Source: Pteria penguin (Eukaryota > Mollusca > Bivalvia > Pterioida > Pteriidae). Taken from it: a DNA stretch of 64,000 bases. The stretch is from positions 58,661,483 to 58,725,482 of the forward strand of contig CM068580.1 of NCBI GenBank assembly GCA_035048485.1. Reading direction: 5' to 3'. The notes below the pieces were generated by a model, which saw only the letters and a list, made by a program, of their open reading frames with translations, did not search any database and was not told where the DNA came from. Below are positions 22,385-35,100 of the stretch, one piece after another (position 1 is the first letter of the stretch; the number at the start of each line of letters is the position of its first letter). The position numbers and the translations under genes were made by a program.

Positions 22385-25300
22385 CTAAAAGTCAGCATCT
22401 AGTGTAAACTCATGGTTGTTAGCAGAGCCTCCATTCATCACACCCATTTTCTGATATTCTCCAACACGCTTCTCGAAAAAATTTGTTTTCCCTTCTAATG
22501 AGATCTGTTCCATGAAGTCAAAAGGATTTTCTACATTATAAATCTGAAAGTTGAAAATAACATATCTGTATAAATTATACTGCATCCCTACCATTTTCCC
22601 TTCAGAATAAACCAAAATATTTTAAGGTTAAACAAGTTGACTTTGATATGTACATTTAATACATACATGAATGAGAAAATCCCTTGGGGCTGAAAATGGT
22701 TAATTTTCTGATATGAGTATCACTATCATTGGTACATTTATTCTCACTTTTATGATGATCAGAGAGACTAAAAACAGAACTTTGATTAAAAATTAATTAC
22801 CTTTTCACACTTAAGTTCTACCAAAAGTCTGTCGGCTACAAATTCTATATACTGCTTCATCAGATTACAGTTCATTCCAATGAGATTACAAGGGAGTGCT
22901 TCTGTAAGGAATTTTTGCTCAATCTTGACAGCTTCGCTGATGATAGATACAATTCTTTCTGTGGAAGGTTTGTTGACTAGGTGGTTGAACATAAGACAAG
23001 CGAAGTCACAATGAAGACCCTGAAAGGAAAACAACCCGTCTAAAAATGACCCCAAAGTGATGAAGACATCAAGTAAGAAGTGGATAAATCAAGCAGAAAA
23101 TATACATGGAAGTTTTTGCCTACTGATCATATGGAGTTTATATTCTCTTGTTAGTCAAGTTGGTTGGTTGATTGGTATTTTACATTGCTTTCAACAATTT
23201 TTCAGTTATATTGTGTCATGGAAGCAGGAGGTAACCTCTTAAACACAGCGGATGGAATCGAACTCAGATCGTCTGTGTCGCAAGCCTAGGGTTTAATCAC
23301 TACACCAAGTCTGTCCCTCTAGTTAGTAAAGTCCAGTTAAATCAATCATATTGTTTAACAATATATTTGGGTATTTCACCCATTTCAATTTTTAACTGGT
23401 CACTTTCAGAGATGGAAATCCACTGAAGTTTTAGAGTATATTTAAGTGTTGCTATAATGAATTAAATGACATGTTTACCTCATCTCTGCTGATCAATTCA
23501 TTACTGAAGGTCAGTCCTGGCATGACTCCTCTCTTCTTTAACCAGAAAATGGCAGCAAAGCTTCCACTGAAGAAGATTCCTTCCACTGCAGCAAAAGCAA
23601 CAACTCGTTCTCCATATGAAGACTTTTCATCACCTATCCATTTTAGTGCCCAATCGGCTTTCTCTTTGACACACGGCATAGTCTCAATGGCATTGAAGAG
23701 GTATTCTCTGCAAAAAGAGTTAAATCGCTTGATTGCTGCACAATATATTAATTATTGAGAATTAAAACAAAAATTCAACTCATAGACACATGTATTTGCT
23801 TACTTTGAGATGCATATAACTTCAGTGACATTTCAAACATTGTTGCAATGAAAGTTATCACAATACAATATAAATAGAATCATACCTTTCTGCTGGGTCA
23901 CTTATGTATGTGTCGATCAACAAACTATACATTTCGGAGTGAATGTTTTCCATGGCAATTTGGAAGCCATAAAAACATCTTGCTTCAGTTGATTGTACTT
24001 CTTTGCTAAAGCGTTCCACCTGGAAACAAAATTATATATAATACTTAAATTTTCGTTTTTGAGTTGAAAATGACATTTAATATACCACTAATATCAAACA
24101 TACAGTATACTGTATAGAGTGAATTTAAATGCATAATAATCACATGAAATTACCAAGTGCATTTAATTTTACCCTCTGAGGCTCTCAAGTTAATTTTCTC
24201 TGAGTTAATGTTGCATACATGTACTACTACTACTACTACACACAATTAATAAATCAAAAGAAATAGAGCATATTTTCTTACCAAATTTTCATTCACAATG
24301 CCATCACTTGCAGCAAAAAATGCAAGAACATGTGAAATGAAATGTCTCTCTTCCTTTTTCAAGGATTCCCAATGTGGTAAGTCTTTTGAAAGATCAACTT
24401 CTTCTGCTGTCCAAAAAGATGCTTCTGCCTTTTTGTACATTTGCCATATGTCATGATACTGGATAGGAAATACAACAAAACGTCTGGGGTTTTCCTTTAA
24501 CAGAGGTTCCACTTCCTGTTCTTTTATCTGTGGTTTTACAGGCTGCAAGGTGACATATATATTTTTTAAATTATAATCATACATAAAAAAACCCAATCCC
24601 TTCATACACCGAAAACTATTCATGATAAAATTAAAAATGTTGTGAAACAACTTTCCCTCAAACTCAATCCTCAAAGTTTCCTTCATTTCATACATTAAAC
24701 ATTTTTAAATTACCATTATACAGAGATGAACTATAAAATAAGTGATAAGTATTGTTAACAAGTGTAAACTTTGTCAACAATCATTATTTTATTCAATACA
24801 TAATATGGGAAATATATTTTTTTACACATTGAGTAACTGGTCACTGGGCTTTCGAGTGCAAGAGTTGATTTCAAAATTTCAAATTCAAACAAGGATATTG
24901 AAATTGTAATGGGGTATAGCTTATATCATAACTTTTATAATTACATAAATCTCAGGTCTCACTACATACTGTAAAACTAATTGACTGTTTCAATTTAATT
25001 TTAAATTCATAGTATTAGTAATCATACCTCTGATATTTTGGTCTGGATATTATGTTTTTGACTGTCTCCAAGTACCTTTAGTTTGTTCACTTGATTTTGT
25101 ACATTCACATGAGTCTGCAATAAACAATCATAGATATTCAAAATTTAGTACATTACATAACTAGGAAATTAGTAAACACTTTATTCAGGTAAATACTTGA
25201 TAAGTTGATGCTCTCGAGTATTTTCATGTGCAAGTTATATCAACATTTTCTCATGAAATGATAATATCTTTGCAATTAACTCTCATTTAAAGAATTGTTA

Positions 25301-25461
25301 TCGAAAATTGCATGTTAATTGAACAATATCATTAGAATCTGAAAAATCAATAACGCGGACCGCAGCGCGCCATTTCTTACCTCATTTTCATCGTTGATTT
25401 TGGTTTTTCTAAGTTGAGTTGTAATGTTCTGTGTTTTTCTGGGTGACTGACTGGAAAGCAT
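22385..25461 (-). CDS. RRM2: Ribonucleoside-diphosphate reductase small subunit (R2)
   Basis: Seven coding exons on the - strand with consistent phase: 25461-25381, 25114-25028, 24542-24282, 24019-23886, 23707-23479, 23019-22801 and 22543-22385, encoding 389 aa, the same length as human RRM2. The protein is the di-iron/tyrosyl-radical subunit of class Ia ribonucleotide reductase, which makes dNDPs in the cytosol. By alignment with the vertebrate enzyme the iron ligands are D136, E167, H170, E230, E264 and H267 and the radical tyrosine is Y174 (in [12 protein letters not shown]); all are present. The C-terminal tail FTLDADF, which docks on the large subunit, is intact. The N-terminus ([12 protein letters not shown]) is Ser/basic and diverged, as usual in this family. 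The long N-terminal region argues for RRM2 over the shorter p53R2 type, though I could not search for paralogues. The gene is divergent from STPG1 and convergent with RNF144. Confidence 0.97.
23155..23325 (-). mobile_element. Short tRNA-derived SINE in RRM2 intron 5
   Basis: On the - strand a tRNA-like head (TGGTGTAGTGATTAAACCC then CGAGTTCGATTCC-like B box near 23250-23268) leads to a short body and the tail AATCAACCAACCAA. It is the same family as the copy at 9530-9705, and sits between the exons ending at 23479 and starting at 23019. Confidence 0.65.
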
Positions 25462-26143
25462 TTTGTCGTATTATAAAACTTCTTTAATATCCGTAAAACA
25501 AAGAAAGGCAATAAAATTAAACGTTAAACTATTATGTAAATGCTCTTGTCGCGTCGGAACAGCAACTTCTCTCTAACAAAGCAGAAATCACAGTGACTGA
25601 AAAGTACGGGAAATTCTTTCATATAAACGCGCGCCTGTTGCCAGAACCAATCAGATTTTAGGTTACATAATGACTGCCCTCTGTGGATCAGTCTATTAAA
25701 ACTGTAGGTAAAGATAGTGTGTTATAAGTTATATTGGTTTATTAATTTATTTTCCATTGTATTTTGTGTATAAAAAGTGTAATAATGCATAATTAATATA
25801 TATCATACAAATGTATTTTGTCAATATTTACTGATGTAAATTAAAACTAATTATTGGTCATTAATAAACAAAACCTTTTCACTTGGAATCATCGAAATGT
25901 TCTTCCCTAGCAACAAGTACAATTGCCCTTAGTATTAATACGCGATTATGTAAATGTAATTAAAGTCCAGATATTGATTCGTTTATATTTTTTCATTAAA
26001 ATCCATACAAAATGAATATAAGTGTTTACTTCAATAGTTACTTCTTGATTTTACGATGAAAATCATTTTTAAATTTTGACCTAGATTTTCATTTTTATAT
26101 GCGTAACTATATCCGTAATAAGTACTTTGGTTTTTGTTTAAAC
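25462..26143. promoter_or_regulatory. Divergent intergenic region RRM2/STPG1
   Basis: 682 bp separates the two start codons. The RRM2-proximal part is locally GC-richer; the STPG1-proximal part is AT-rich with no clear TATA or initiator. It may work as a bidirectional promoter. Confidence 0.4.
25600..25665 (-). promoter_or_regulatory. Probable RRM2 core promoter
   Basis: Read on the - strand the order is CTGATTGGTT (inverted CCAAT, 25647-25654), then GGCGCGCG, then TTTATATGAAAG (TATA-like, about 25617-25627), then TTTCCCG (E2F-like, about 25610). The ATG lies about 150 bp further on. NF-Y and E2F-type sites are known for animal R2 promoters with S-phase expression; binding here is inferred. 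Confidence 0.5.
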
Positions 26144-29100
26144 ATGGCTGCCACCGATAGCATACGAGTAGTAGATGATGATTATGTGAAAAGAATACAC
26201 AGTCGCAATGCGTCTGGTCATTTACACAAAGGTATCCAAGTGTTGACTATAAAATCACTTCAAAGTGACCCGAATATCCGTATAATACTCTTTTATGGAA
26301 AAAAGTCACAATGTTTTCAGGGACGTCCATAATGACCATTCTGAGTCTGACACTGTACGTCTGTAGTAAATATTAGGACTATATCTATTCTATAGGCTAA
26401 CCAGTATCGTAATTAACATAATGTTATAATGTAATCATTAAGTCTTGATACATTATCAATGTTCGGATCAAGTAAAATTTTCCAAAGGGAATTTGTTGTG
26501 TAATAAACAAAAGACACTTTTTGAGAAAAGGGTATTTTATTATCATTATTGACGACAGGAAATTAAATTCTGTTTGCATGGTCATAAACACATCATTATA
26601 GTATTGTAGAATTCATGCAGATCTTGTGGAAACATATAAAGTCATAAATAAGGTTTATATAGTGAATAGAGACAAATTTTCCGTGAAAAAACTATTACAC
26701 GGTGCAACTCATTTACAAATAGCATTCAAGGTTAAACATATGCAAATACAGATTTTCACAAACTTGTTACCAGAATATGTCATCCAGACTCCCAATTTAA
26801 ATAATTTTAAAAGCAGACTAAATGCAAACTGGATTGTACCATTTAAATTTGAACCATGAAGTACAACACTCAACTTTTGAGTACACCTCATATTGGAAAA
26901 AGAAGAAGATTTTATGGATCGGAAACCATTATTAATAGTAATAGTACAAGACAGAATATAGATATGGATCAGAAAGGCTATGCTAAGATATGATGATCTC
27001 TAGGAAAAGGTAGACAGGGACAAGTTACAGTCTGTTCTCGGTAATGTTGAGGGAAGAAAGAAAAGGAATGCAACAAGTTATTTTGTCGCTAATGCTGCAA
27101 GTAATGGCTTGGACTGTAATTCAATTATATTATGAAGTTTATATTTCAGGTCATGGAATTGTGGCAGCAACAGCATCCATCCCCAGCAAATATCAAACAA
27201 TTGTTTCTGATAATGCAGATAAGAAGGGTTTCACATCTCAAGCCAAAAGATTTCAGTTTGATGCTGATATGGTAATATCGACTAAGTAGTATTTTACTCT
27301 AACAATTCTAAGAATAAGAAGGTGGGTTTTATAAATCCCTCATACATTAAAACTTTTTCATACTGATACAGGTGTTATATAAATTCTTAAGTATGAGACT
27401 GTACTAACCTAGTCTGACAAGTGTGACTTAAGACAATTTTTTTTATTTTTGATGTTTTTTTTTTCTACGAAAAACATCAAAAACCAAAAAAAAAAAAAAA
27501 ATTATCTTGGGTCAGAATTGTTGGACTAGACTATTAACCTATATCAGTGGTAGAAATTGGCATGTAAAAGATCCTATATAACTTTGGGTTGGTCCATTTC
27601 CAGAGCTACAGATAAGGTGCGTAAAAGTGTAATTATGCATTGAAGATTGTTAAAAATGTATTGAGAGAAATAAACAGGGCATAAAAAATATGCATTTACA
27701 TATCGCCTTATGCATTAGATGTCCAATGCAGTGCATACCTTATTGTCAACATTAAAATGAAGTAAAACTCCTTCACATTCGGATTTGTTCTGTTTTTTAC
27801 CTCGTGCAAAACTAAGGCATTTGGAATGGATCAAGACTTTGCAATATAGTATTTATAGTAATTTTAGTATATGGGTGCCGAGTAGCGAGTGTAAATAGTG
27901 TAAAATCCAACGTGAAAATATGTCATCTAAAAAGTCTGGCAGATTTCATATTTAGAAATAATTAAATCATAAATATATTATAGTGAAATTGTACAATGAA
28001 AAATGAATCAAGGGTAAGAGTTACTTTGATGAATTCAGTTCCTGTGTGATAACGCAAAATGTTATGGCTGTACACAGTCTTCAACTTTAATCGGTGGCCT
28101 GAAGCCCGAGGCCAGTACAATCGGGATCAGGCTTTTAAAAATTTACAACCCGGAAGTCCGATGGGCCTTATAATAAATGTTTTACAAGCACCTGCTATAT
28201 AAATGCTTGAAAAGCTTTAATTTTACCCAGACAGCAAAGGTGTTTACCTTATTGCTTGACATTGGACGGGGCAAGGGAATATAATTTGTCTGTTTACAGG
28301 ATGATTCCCTTTCTTAAATATAAAGAAGGGCCTCGCCCTGGCAAAGCTGTGAAGTGCCCTTCAATTGACACCAAAGTAAATGACACTTAAAAGCGTTACA
28401 AGGTGCACAGAGAGCGCAAGTTTATGCCCCACTGTACATGACTCATGAGAGAATAAAACTCAAGGAACAAGAAAATTTTCTTTACATTCTCAGTAATTCC
28501 ATCAGTAACTCCCGTCATTCCATTAGCAATATCCTGCCAACACTGGTGTTGGAAGTGGTTGTGCACTCTCAGAATGTTTATGATAGATAAATAATTTGGG
28601 ACTGGAAAAATTTAGTCGGGCTTGTAAAAATCACAGGTATGGAAGCCTGAAAGGCCAGTGCTTCAAAAAGTTTTTTGTGAGGAATGAGCACAAGTTAACT
28701 CAACTGTAGGACAAACTTCACCAAAGGCATTTACATGTATACAAATGAACAAGGGATGTCAGATTAATGAAGTACTGTACAACAAAACAGCAGTTCAGAT
28801 TTCGAGATCTGACTTGTCTGTGCAAGTCAATTACAGGCATTGTTGTCAAAAAGTATTAATCATAAAAGGCGAGGAAAGCTCAGGTTCGATTCAGTTTTAT
28901 GACATAATTCATCCATTTTGTTTAAAGAATAATCCAAGAAGTGTATACTTCTATTAGGAAGTTCTCTTTTGGAAGTGTGATACCAAGTCTTCAAGGGCAT
29001 GTTGTTTGTCTAGTGCAATATAGTTCACTGGAAGATCAATATGCTACTTTGCATTATAATACTACTAGTGACAACAGTAAATTACGACTAAAGCTATATT

Positions 29101-32100
29101 TAGAAAATACCAATAATGGTCAAATCATTCCAAAAACAGTAACCCTTATTTAGTATTGCAAAAAAAAAAAAAGAAAAACAGGGGTGAAAAGTGAAAATAC
29201 CACTTGAAATTTTGAAAATCGGCATTGAACTTTCGACTAAAAAATCATCTGAAGCTCTGATTTCATAAGAATACATTACTGTGCACTGCCATCAGCATAT
29301 GAGTGAAATAATCCTGGTGTAATGAACAGTAAAAATACAATACATGTATAAAATGATCCAGGATTAACCATATGCAAGATGTGCATACTCATACATGCAA
29401 ACTCAAGAAATATCAAGTTATCAACTAACACAAATTTTTATGTATCCTCTATACATTTCATCCTAACTGCTTTCAGAAGGACATGGTAATTCAGAAATCA
29501 AATATAGTAATAATGATTTCCATTAGAAATAGAAATGCATTTTATTGTGTATTTTGGTCACTTTTTAATAACAAAAACTGCTATACCCAATGTGTGAAGT
29601 GTAAAGATCAGTTGGTGCATATATTGTTTGATTATATTTTGAAGACTGATGCTCCAGGACCTGGAAGTTACATGAAACATTCAACTTTTGATAATAACAG
29701 TACTTCATTTTCAAAAAAAGGAACTGGTGGATTTGCCTCAAAGGTAAATAAAAAATATTTACCCCCAAATTGTTAACATATTAACGTGTATCCCATCGAT
29801 AATATGCATATTTTAAATATAAAGTTGAAACTATATCCGTTAATTTATTCAAGTATGTTAATAATGAAAATTTAGGAGTTACATTGTCTAAAAAATAATT
29901 ACAGTCAAAGAAAGGGTTGAGGTATCAGATAACAGCAGGACCAGGACCTGGAATATATGCTCTTCCGACACTTCTCACTACTCAGAAAGACTTTAACAGA
30001 TCAGAAACTGGACGCTTATTTCAAAAACCAATCGCTCAGTCAGCTATTGATCAAAAGAAACATCTTCGACCAGCTCCAAATCAATATGAGGTATAGTGTC
30101 ATCTGTTTTTTTTTTCTTATGAAATGCTTTTGTCAATAAGGAATTCAATCTTGTTTAAATTCAAGAAAAATGAAAAGAAATCTAGGGTTATATATTTTTT
30201 CTTTCAAGGTTTTGAAGTGTAAAACGGGTAAAGTCAACAATGTCGCTGCAGAAGCTGCATTTAAATCACAGTCAAAAAGGGAACTGATATATTTGAAGGA
30301 TACTGGATTAAATCCTGCGCCTGGTAACAAATTTTTATTATTGGTAGATATATATATCAACTTTCTGTAATTCTAAAATCATGCAAATTTTTAGCTGAGT
30401 TGCAAAATTCAGCTCTTAATTTGATGAGGAGTGGGTAACGGGTGCCATCAATCTGTTTCCCAGCTCTGAGTCCTATAACTATTTAGGTATAGTAATGAAA
30501 CTTCACACACATACTCACCATGAGCTGAGGATGCGCCCTGTTGATTTCGGGATCAGAAGATCAAAGGTCAATATCATAGGGCCGTAATGAGTGAAAATGG
30601 TTACCAGGGTATCACTATATTTTCATTCCACCTTTGTTATAAAACTTAAGACACATACACTCCATTAGTCGTGGAACGTGACCTATTGATTTCTGGATTA
30701 AAAGGTCAAAAGACTCATACACTCCATGAGTCATGGAATGTGCCCTATTGATTTCTGGATCAAGGTCAAAATGAAAAAAAAATATAAAATTTAGGATATG
30801 AAAACATTTTGCAACTTGGCATATTGCATCTGTGGTGCAACTTTCTTGTTTAAAATTCATTTTCATTTCCCATCTGCATACTACTGTAATACAAAGGAAT
30901 ATTAATAACATACATAAAGAAAAAAATAGCATTACAAGGACACCTTTTAATTCTACGCTCATACTATACATTTAATAATTTATTACATTAAAATCAATTG
31001 TTATATTAATTTCATGTGTTTTTCTTTCTCTTAGATTAAATTCTTTGCATTCACATAATTATTATTCTTTTCAAGGGCAATATTCAGTTAAAGATGATTT
31101 ATTACATCATGCAGCTAAGATTCCATTTTCAAGTTTTAAATCGAAATCAAAGCGACAAATGCAACCAGATCCTGCACCAGTAAGTATATCCAAGCATTTA
31201 AATGCATTGTAAAAACATTTTTACAAACTCCGTCTGTCAGAAAAAATTTAATCTTGGTCATAATCGTAGGGCCTTCATATTTAGCATGTGTGTCCCTAAT
31301 TGCAATACCTTTCCATTGATACCAAAATTTTTATCATGTAATCTTGGCCGTCATCTTTGACCTACTTCAATGTAACTTTTTAACCGTAAGATGTAGGGCC
31401 TTCATATTTGGCATGTGTGTCCCTAATTGCAATACCTTTCCGTTGGTACCAACTTTTCTTTATCATGTGACCTTGACCATGACCTTTGACCTACTTCAAT
31501 GTACAGTCGAGACTGTCTTATGTGACCCTTCAAGGGACCTCGATAAAAAGGTCACATAAGACAGGGGGTCTCTTAATACAGTCTCTTAGCAATGACCAAT
31601 TGGAAATGCTACCACTTATTATATAGAATGAATGCATTGCATGTATTCAATAATTTATTATACAACTATGCTAATAAAACGTACATACATGTACATGTAT
31701 GTGTATTGCATTGTTAAAATTAATAAAATATGTAGATGTACACTGTTATTTCTGAAATAAAAAAATAAAAGTACTAAAACACATATGGCAGATATTTTGG
31801 CTTCCAAAGTTAACACCGTTTGCTTTTGCTTTGTCGACGCCATTGTTTACAACAACTGACTGAAATCTCGTCAGTGCGAGAACAAACAATCTTCACTATG
31901 ACTACAAGGTAATATTCTCGCGGGATCTTGGGGATCTTCTCAAAAGTCGCTTAATACAGTACAAATTGTCCATCGGGACTGAAAAATTACGGTCGCTTGT
32001 CACGTAAGACAGGGAGTCGCTTATACAGCCTTATTATATAGAAAATAACGTTGGGCGGGATTTTTCACAGTCGCATAAGACAGGGAGTCGCTTTATACAA

Positions 32101-35100
32101 GGGGTCACTAAGGCAGTCTAGACTGTAACTTTTTAACCGTAAGACATAGGACCTTCATATTTGGAATGTGTATCTGTAGACATGCACAATCATGGCAGTA
32201 TGTCACAGATCACTGCCCCCTTTCTGATAGAACCCCGAACCCCTCTGAATTTTCTTGTATAATGTACATATATAAAGGGAAAAAGCTTTGTCATTTTTAT
32301 TAGTTACCCTATATGCAAGTGTATATATAAAATATACATAGAATATTGATAATTATTTCTTTCCTAGGTTCCTGGACCTGGTGCTTATCGTCCAAATGAG
32401 GCCGTAGATCCAGCTAAGAAGCAACTTTTCCCGTAAGCATATCAGTCTGTTGATAAATATTTCGGCTCTGAATTACTTGTCAGTCTTTATACATGTACTG
32501 GTATAAATACATTTTATAATCTATATGCTTTCTACTCTTTACAGGAGGAAACATTATCTTTGTATATCGGCACCAGCGATGCCCCTCCCAGACACTCCTC
32601 CCATGCCAGGGCCGGGGACTTATGACACAGTAGATTATGAGGGTCCACCTAAACATTATATGTCCTCTTCTGCATTCGTCTCCACAACAAGTCGGTGGAC
32701 AGGTGCTGTAAAAGATGCTGAGATGCCTTCACCAGGTAAATGGGGGATGAATATATATATAGTTATATATAAAGTGTAGATCATAGATCAAGTATATAAA
32801 AATTACTTACATACTGTGGTATTTTATCTGCTAGAGGATTTTATAGAAAGAGTAAGATTTTGTCACATTAACAGTGCATTTATCAATATACTTTAAAGCT
32901 TTGGAATCTGAATATTTTTCTCACTTTGCTAAATATTCAAACTGTCATAAATATGCTATACAGGTAATGAAAATACTGAAATATTTTTTATCAAATGATA
33001 ATGTGAGAAATCGTTTTCCATACACAAACTGTTTTTAGCTCACCTGAGCCAAAGGCTCAAGTGAGCTATTGTGATCAATCACCGTCCGTCGTCCGTCGTT
33101 AACTTTTCACATTTTCGACTTCTTCTCCAGAACCACTGAACAGAATTTGATGAAACTTGATAAGCATGTAGTACTCATGGTCCCCTACAAGTGTTGTTGT
33201 TTTTCGTCCGGATTCATCAACAGGTGGCGCCACCACAGGCAAAAGTAGGTCAAAGAGGGTACCCTCTTTTGACAAACTTCTTCTTCAGACCGGGGGCATA
33301 CAGAGACAAACCGAATGCATAGGAATGATCTAGAGGGATGTGTGAAGAAGTGTTGTTATTTTTGGTTCCGTTCCGAAATCAAATTTTTGACGTTTTTTTG
33401 ATGTTTTTTTGTACTTGGTAGTTTTAATGCAGAAAAGAGGTATTTTTTTCTTTTAGTAAACATTGATGCATTAATTTGGTTTAATTTGATCATTTTAATG
33501 GTAAGAAATACTACTGCGAAGAAAATTTTTCAATATTTTATGTTTTGGATTTTTTATGAATTTTTTAAGACTTTCAAGAAAAAGGGGGGTGGGATAATTG
33601 GTGTAAACATTTCACAGTTTGAATTTTTTCTTCGGAACCACTTGCTGGAATTCAATGAAACTTGGCATGCATCAAATACTCAAGGTCCCTGACAAATGTG
33701 GTCATCTTTGTCAGGATCCATGAACAGGTGGCACCACCACAGACAAAAGTAGGTCACAGAGGGTACCCTCCTTTGACAAACTTCTTATTCAGATCGAGTG
33801 CATACAGCGACAAACTGACTGCATAGGAATGATTTAGAGGAATATGGGAAGAAGTGTTGATATTTTTGGTTCCATTCTGAAATCAAATTTTTGACGTTTT
33901 TTCATTTTTATTTTGGACTTTGTTATTTTAATGCATTAAAGAGTTATTATTTTCTTTTAGTAAACATTGATGCATTCGTTTGGTTTCATTTAATCATTTC
34001 TATGGTAAGGAATGCTGGTGCGAAGGAATTTTTTCAATATCTCGATTTTTGAATTTTTTATGAATTTTTTAAGACTTCCAAGAAAAGGGGGGGGGGGGGG
34101 GGACAATTTTTCATAACTTCAACTTGATATACAGAATAACTTGAAGGATTGTGATAAAACTGGGTAGGATGCAAGTACTCATAGTCCTTTTCAAAGGTTT
34201 TGGTTTTTGTGAGGATCATCCAAATTGGTTAACAGATAATGCCACCATGTCTAAAAGTAGGTCTCACAATGGTACATATACCACTTGGTAATTGAAATAT
34301 GGAGAGTAGTGGTTCAAATCCAGCTGTGGTCAAAAAAATTTTTTTTTTTTTTTTTACACATCTAAATAAGTTTTTAGATGTTTCTCAACACTCAACATAT
34401 GAAATTAGGAATTTTACGTTTAAGACTTCCAAAAAAAAAAAGGGGGGGGGGGGGGGGGTTCGGCCATTTTTCACATTTTCAACTTTTTCTACAAAACTGT
34501 TTGAAGGATTTTAATAAATCTTGGTAGAAATAGGTCACTTATGATCCTCTTCAAATTCTGTTGTTTTCGTCCAGACCTCTTTACAGGTGGCGCCACCATA
34601 GTCAAGAGTAGGTCACAAAAGAGTTCCCTCGTTTAACAATATTCTTTTTCATACGGGCTGTATACAGAGACAAACGGAATGCATAGAAATGATCTAGAGG
34701 GATGAGTGAAGATGTATTGTCATTTTGGTTCCCTTCCAAAATCAAATTTTAGAATTTTTTTCGACATTTCTTTGGACTTGGTGATTCAATGCAGAAAAAA
34801 GTGTCATATTTCCTAGTTAATTGATAATGATGATTTCTTATGGACTATTGTGATCATAATTATGGTAAGGATTGTTACCTTGAAAGAATTTTGTCAATAT
34901 CTCAATCTTTGGATTTTCTATGAATTTTTTAAGACTTCCAAATGAGGGTGTGTAGGAACAATTCAATCACATTTTTCACTTCTGCTGTTATACCACATGA
35001 AAGATTTTAATGAAACATGGAATACATGAAGTACTAAAAGTCTGCTATCAATTTAGTAAATTTCATCCAAATTGGTTAACAGATAATGCTACCATGTCTA

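Noticed and set aside
24246..24695. Single 149-codon - strand gene
   Set aside because: It is RRM2 exon 3 (24542-24282) with read-through into both flanking introns.
26099..26143. Upstream in-frame ATG as the STPG1 start
   Set aside because: The ATG at 26144 gives a family-like start in a better context (AACATGG); the 15 extra residues are not expected in STPG1. Not fully excluded.
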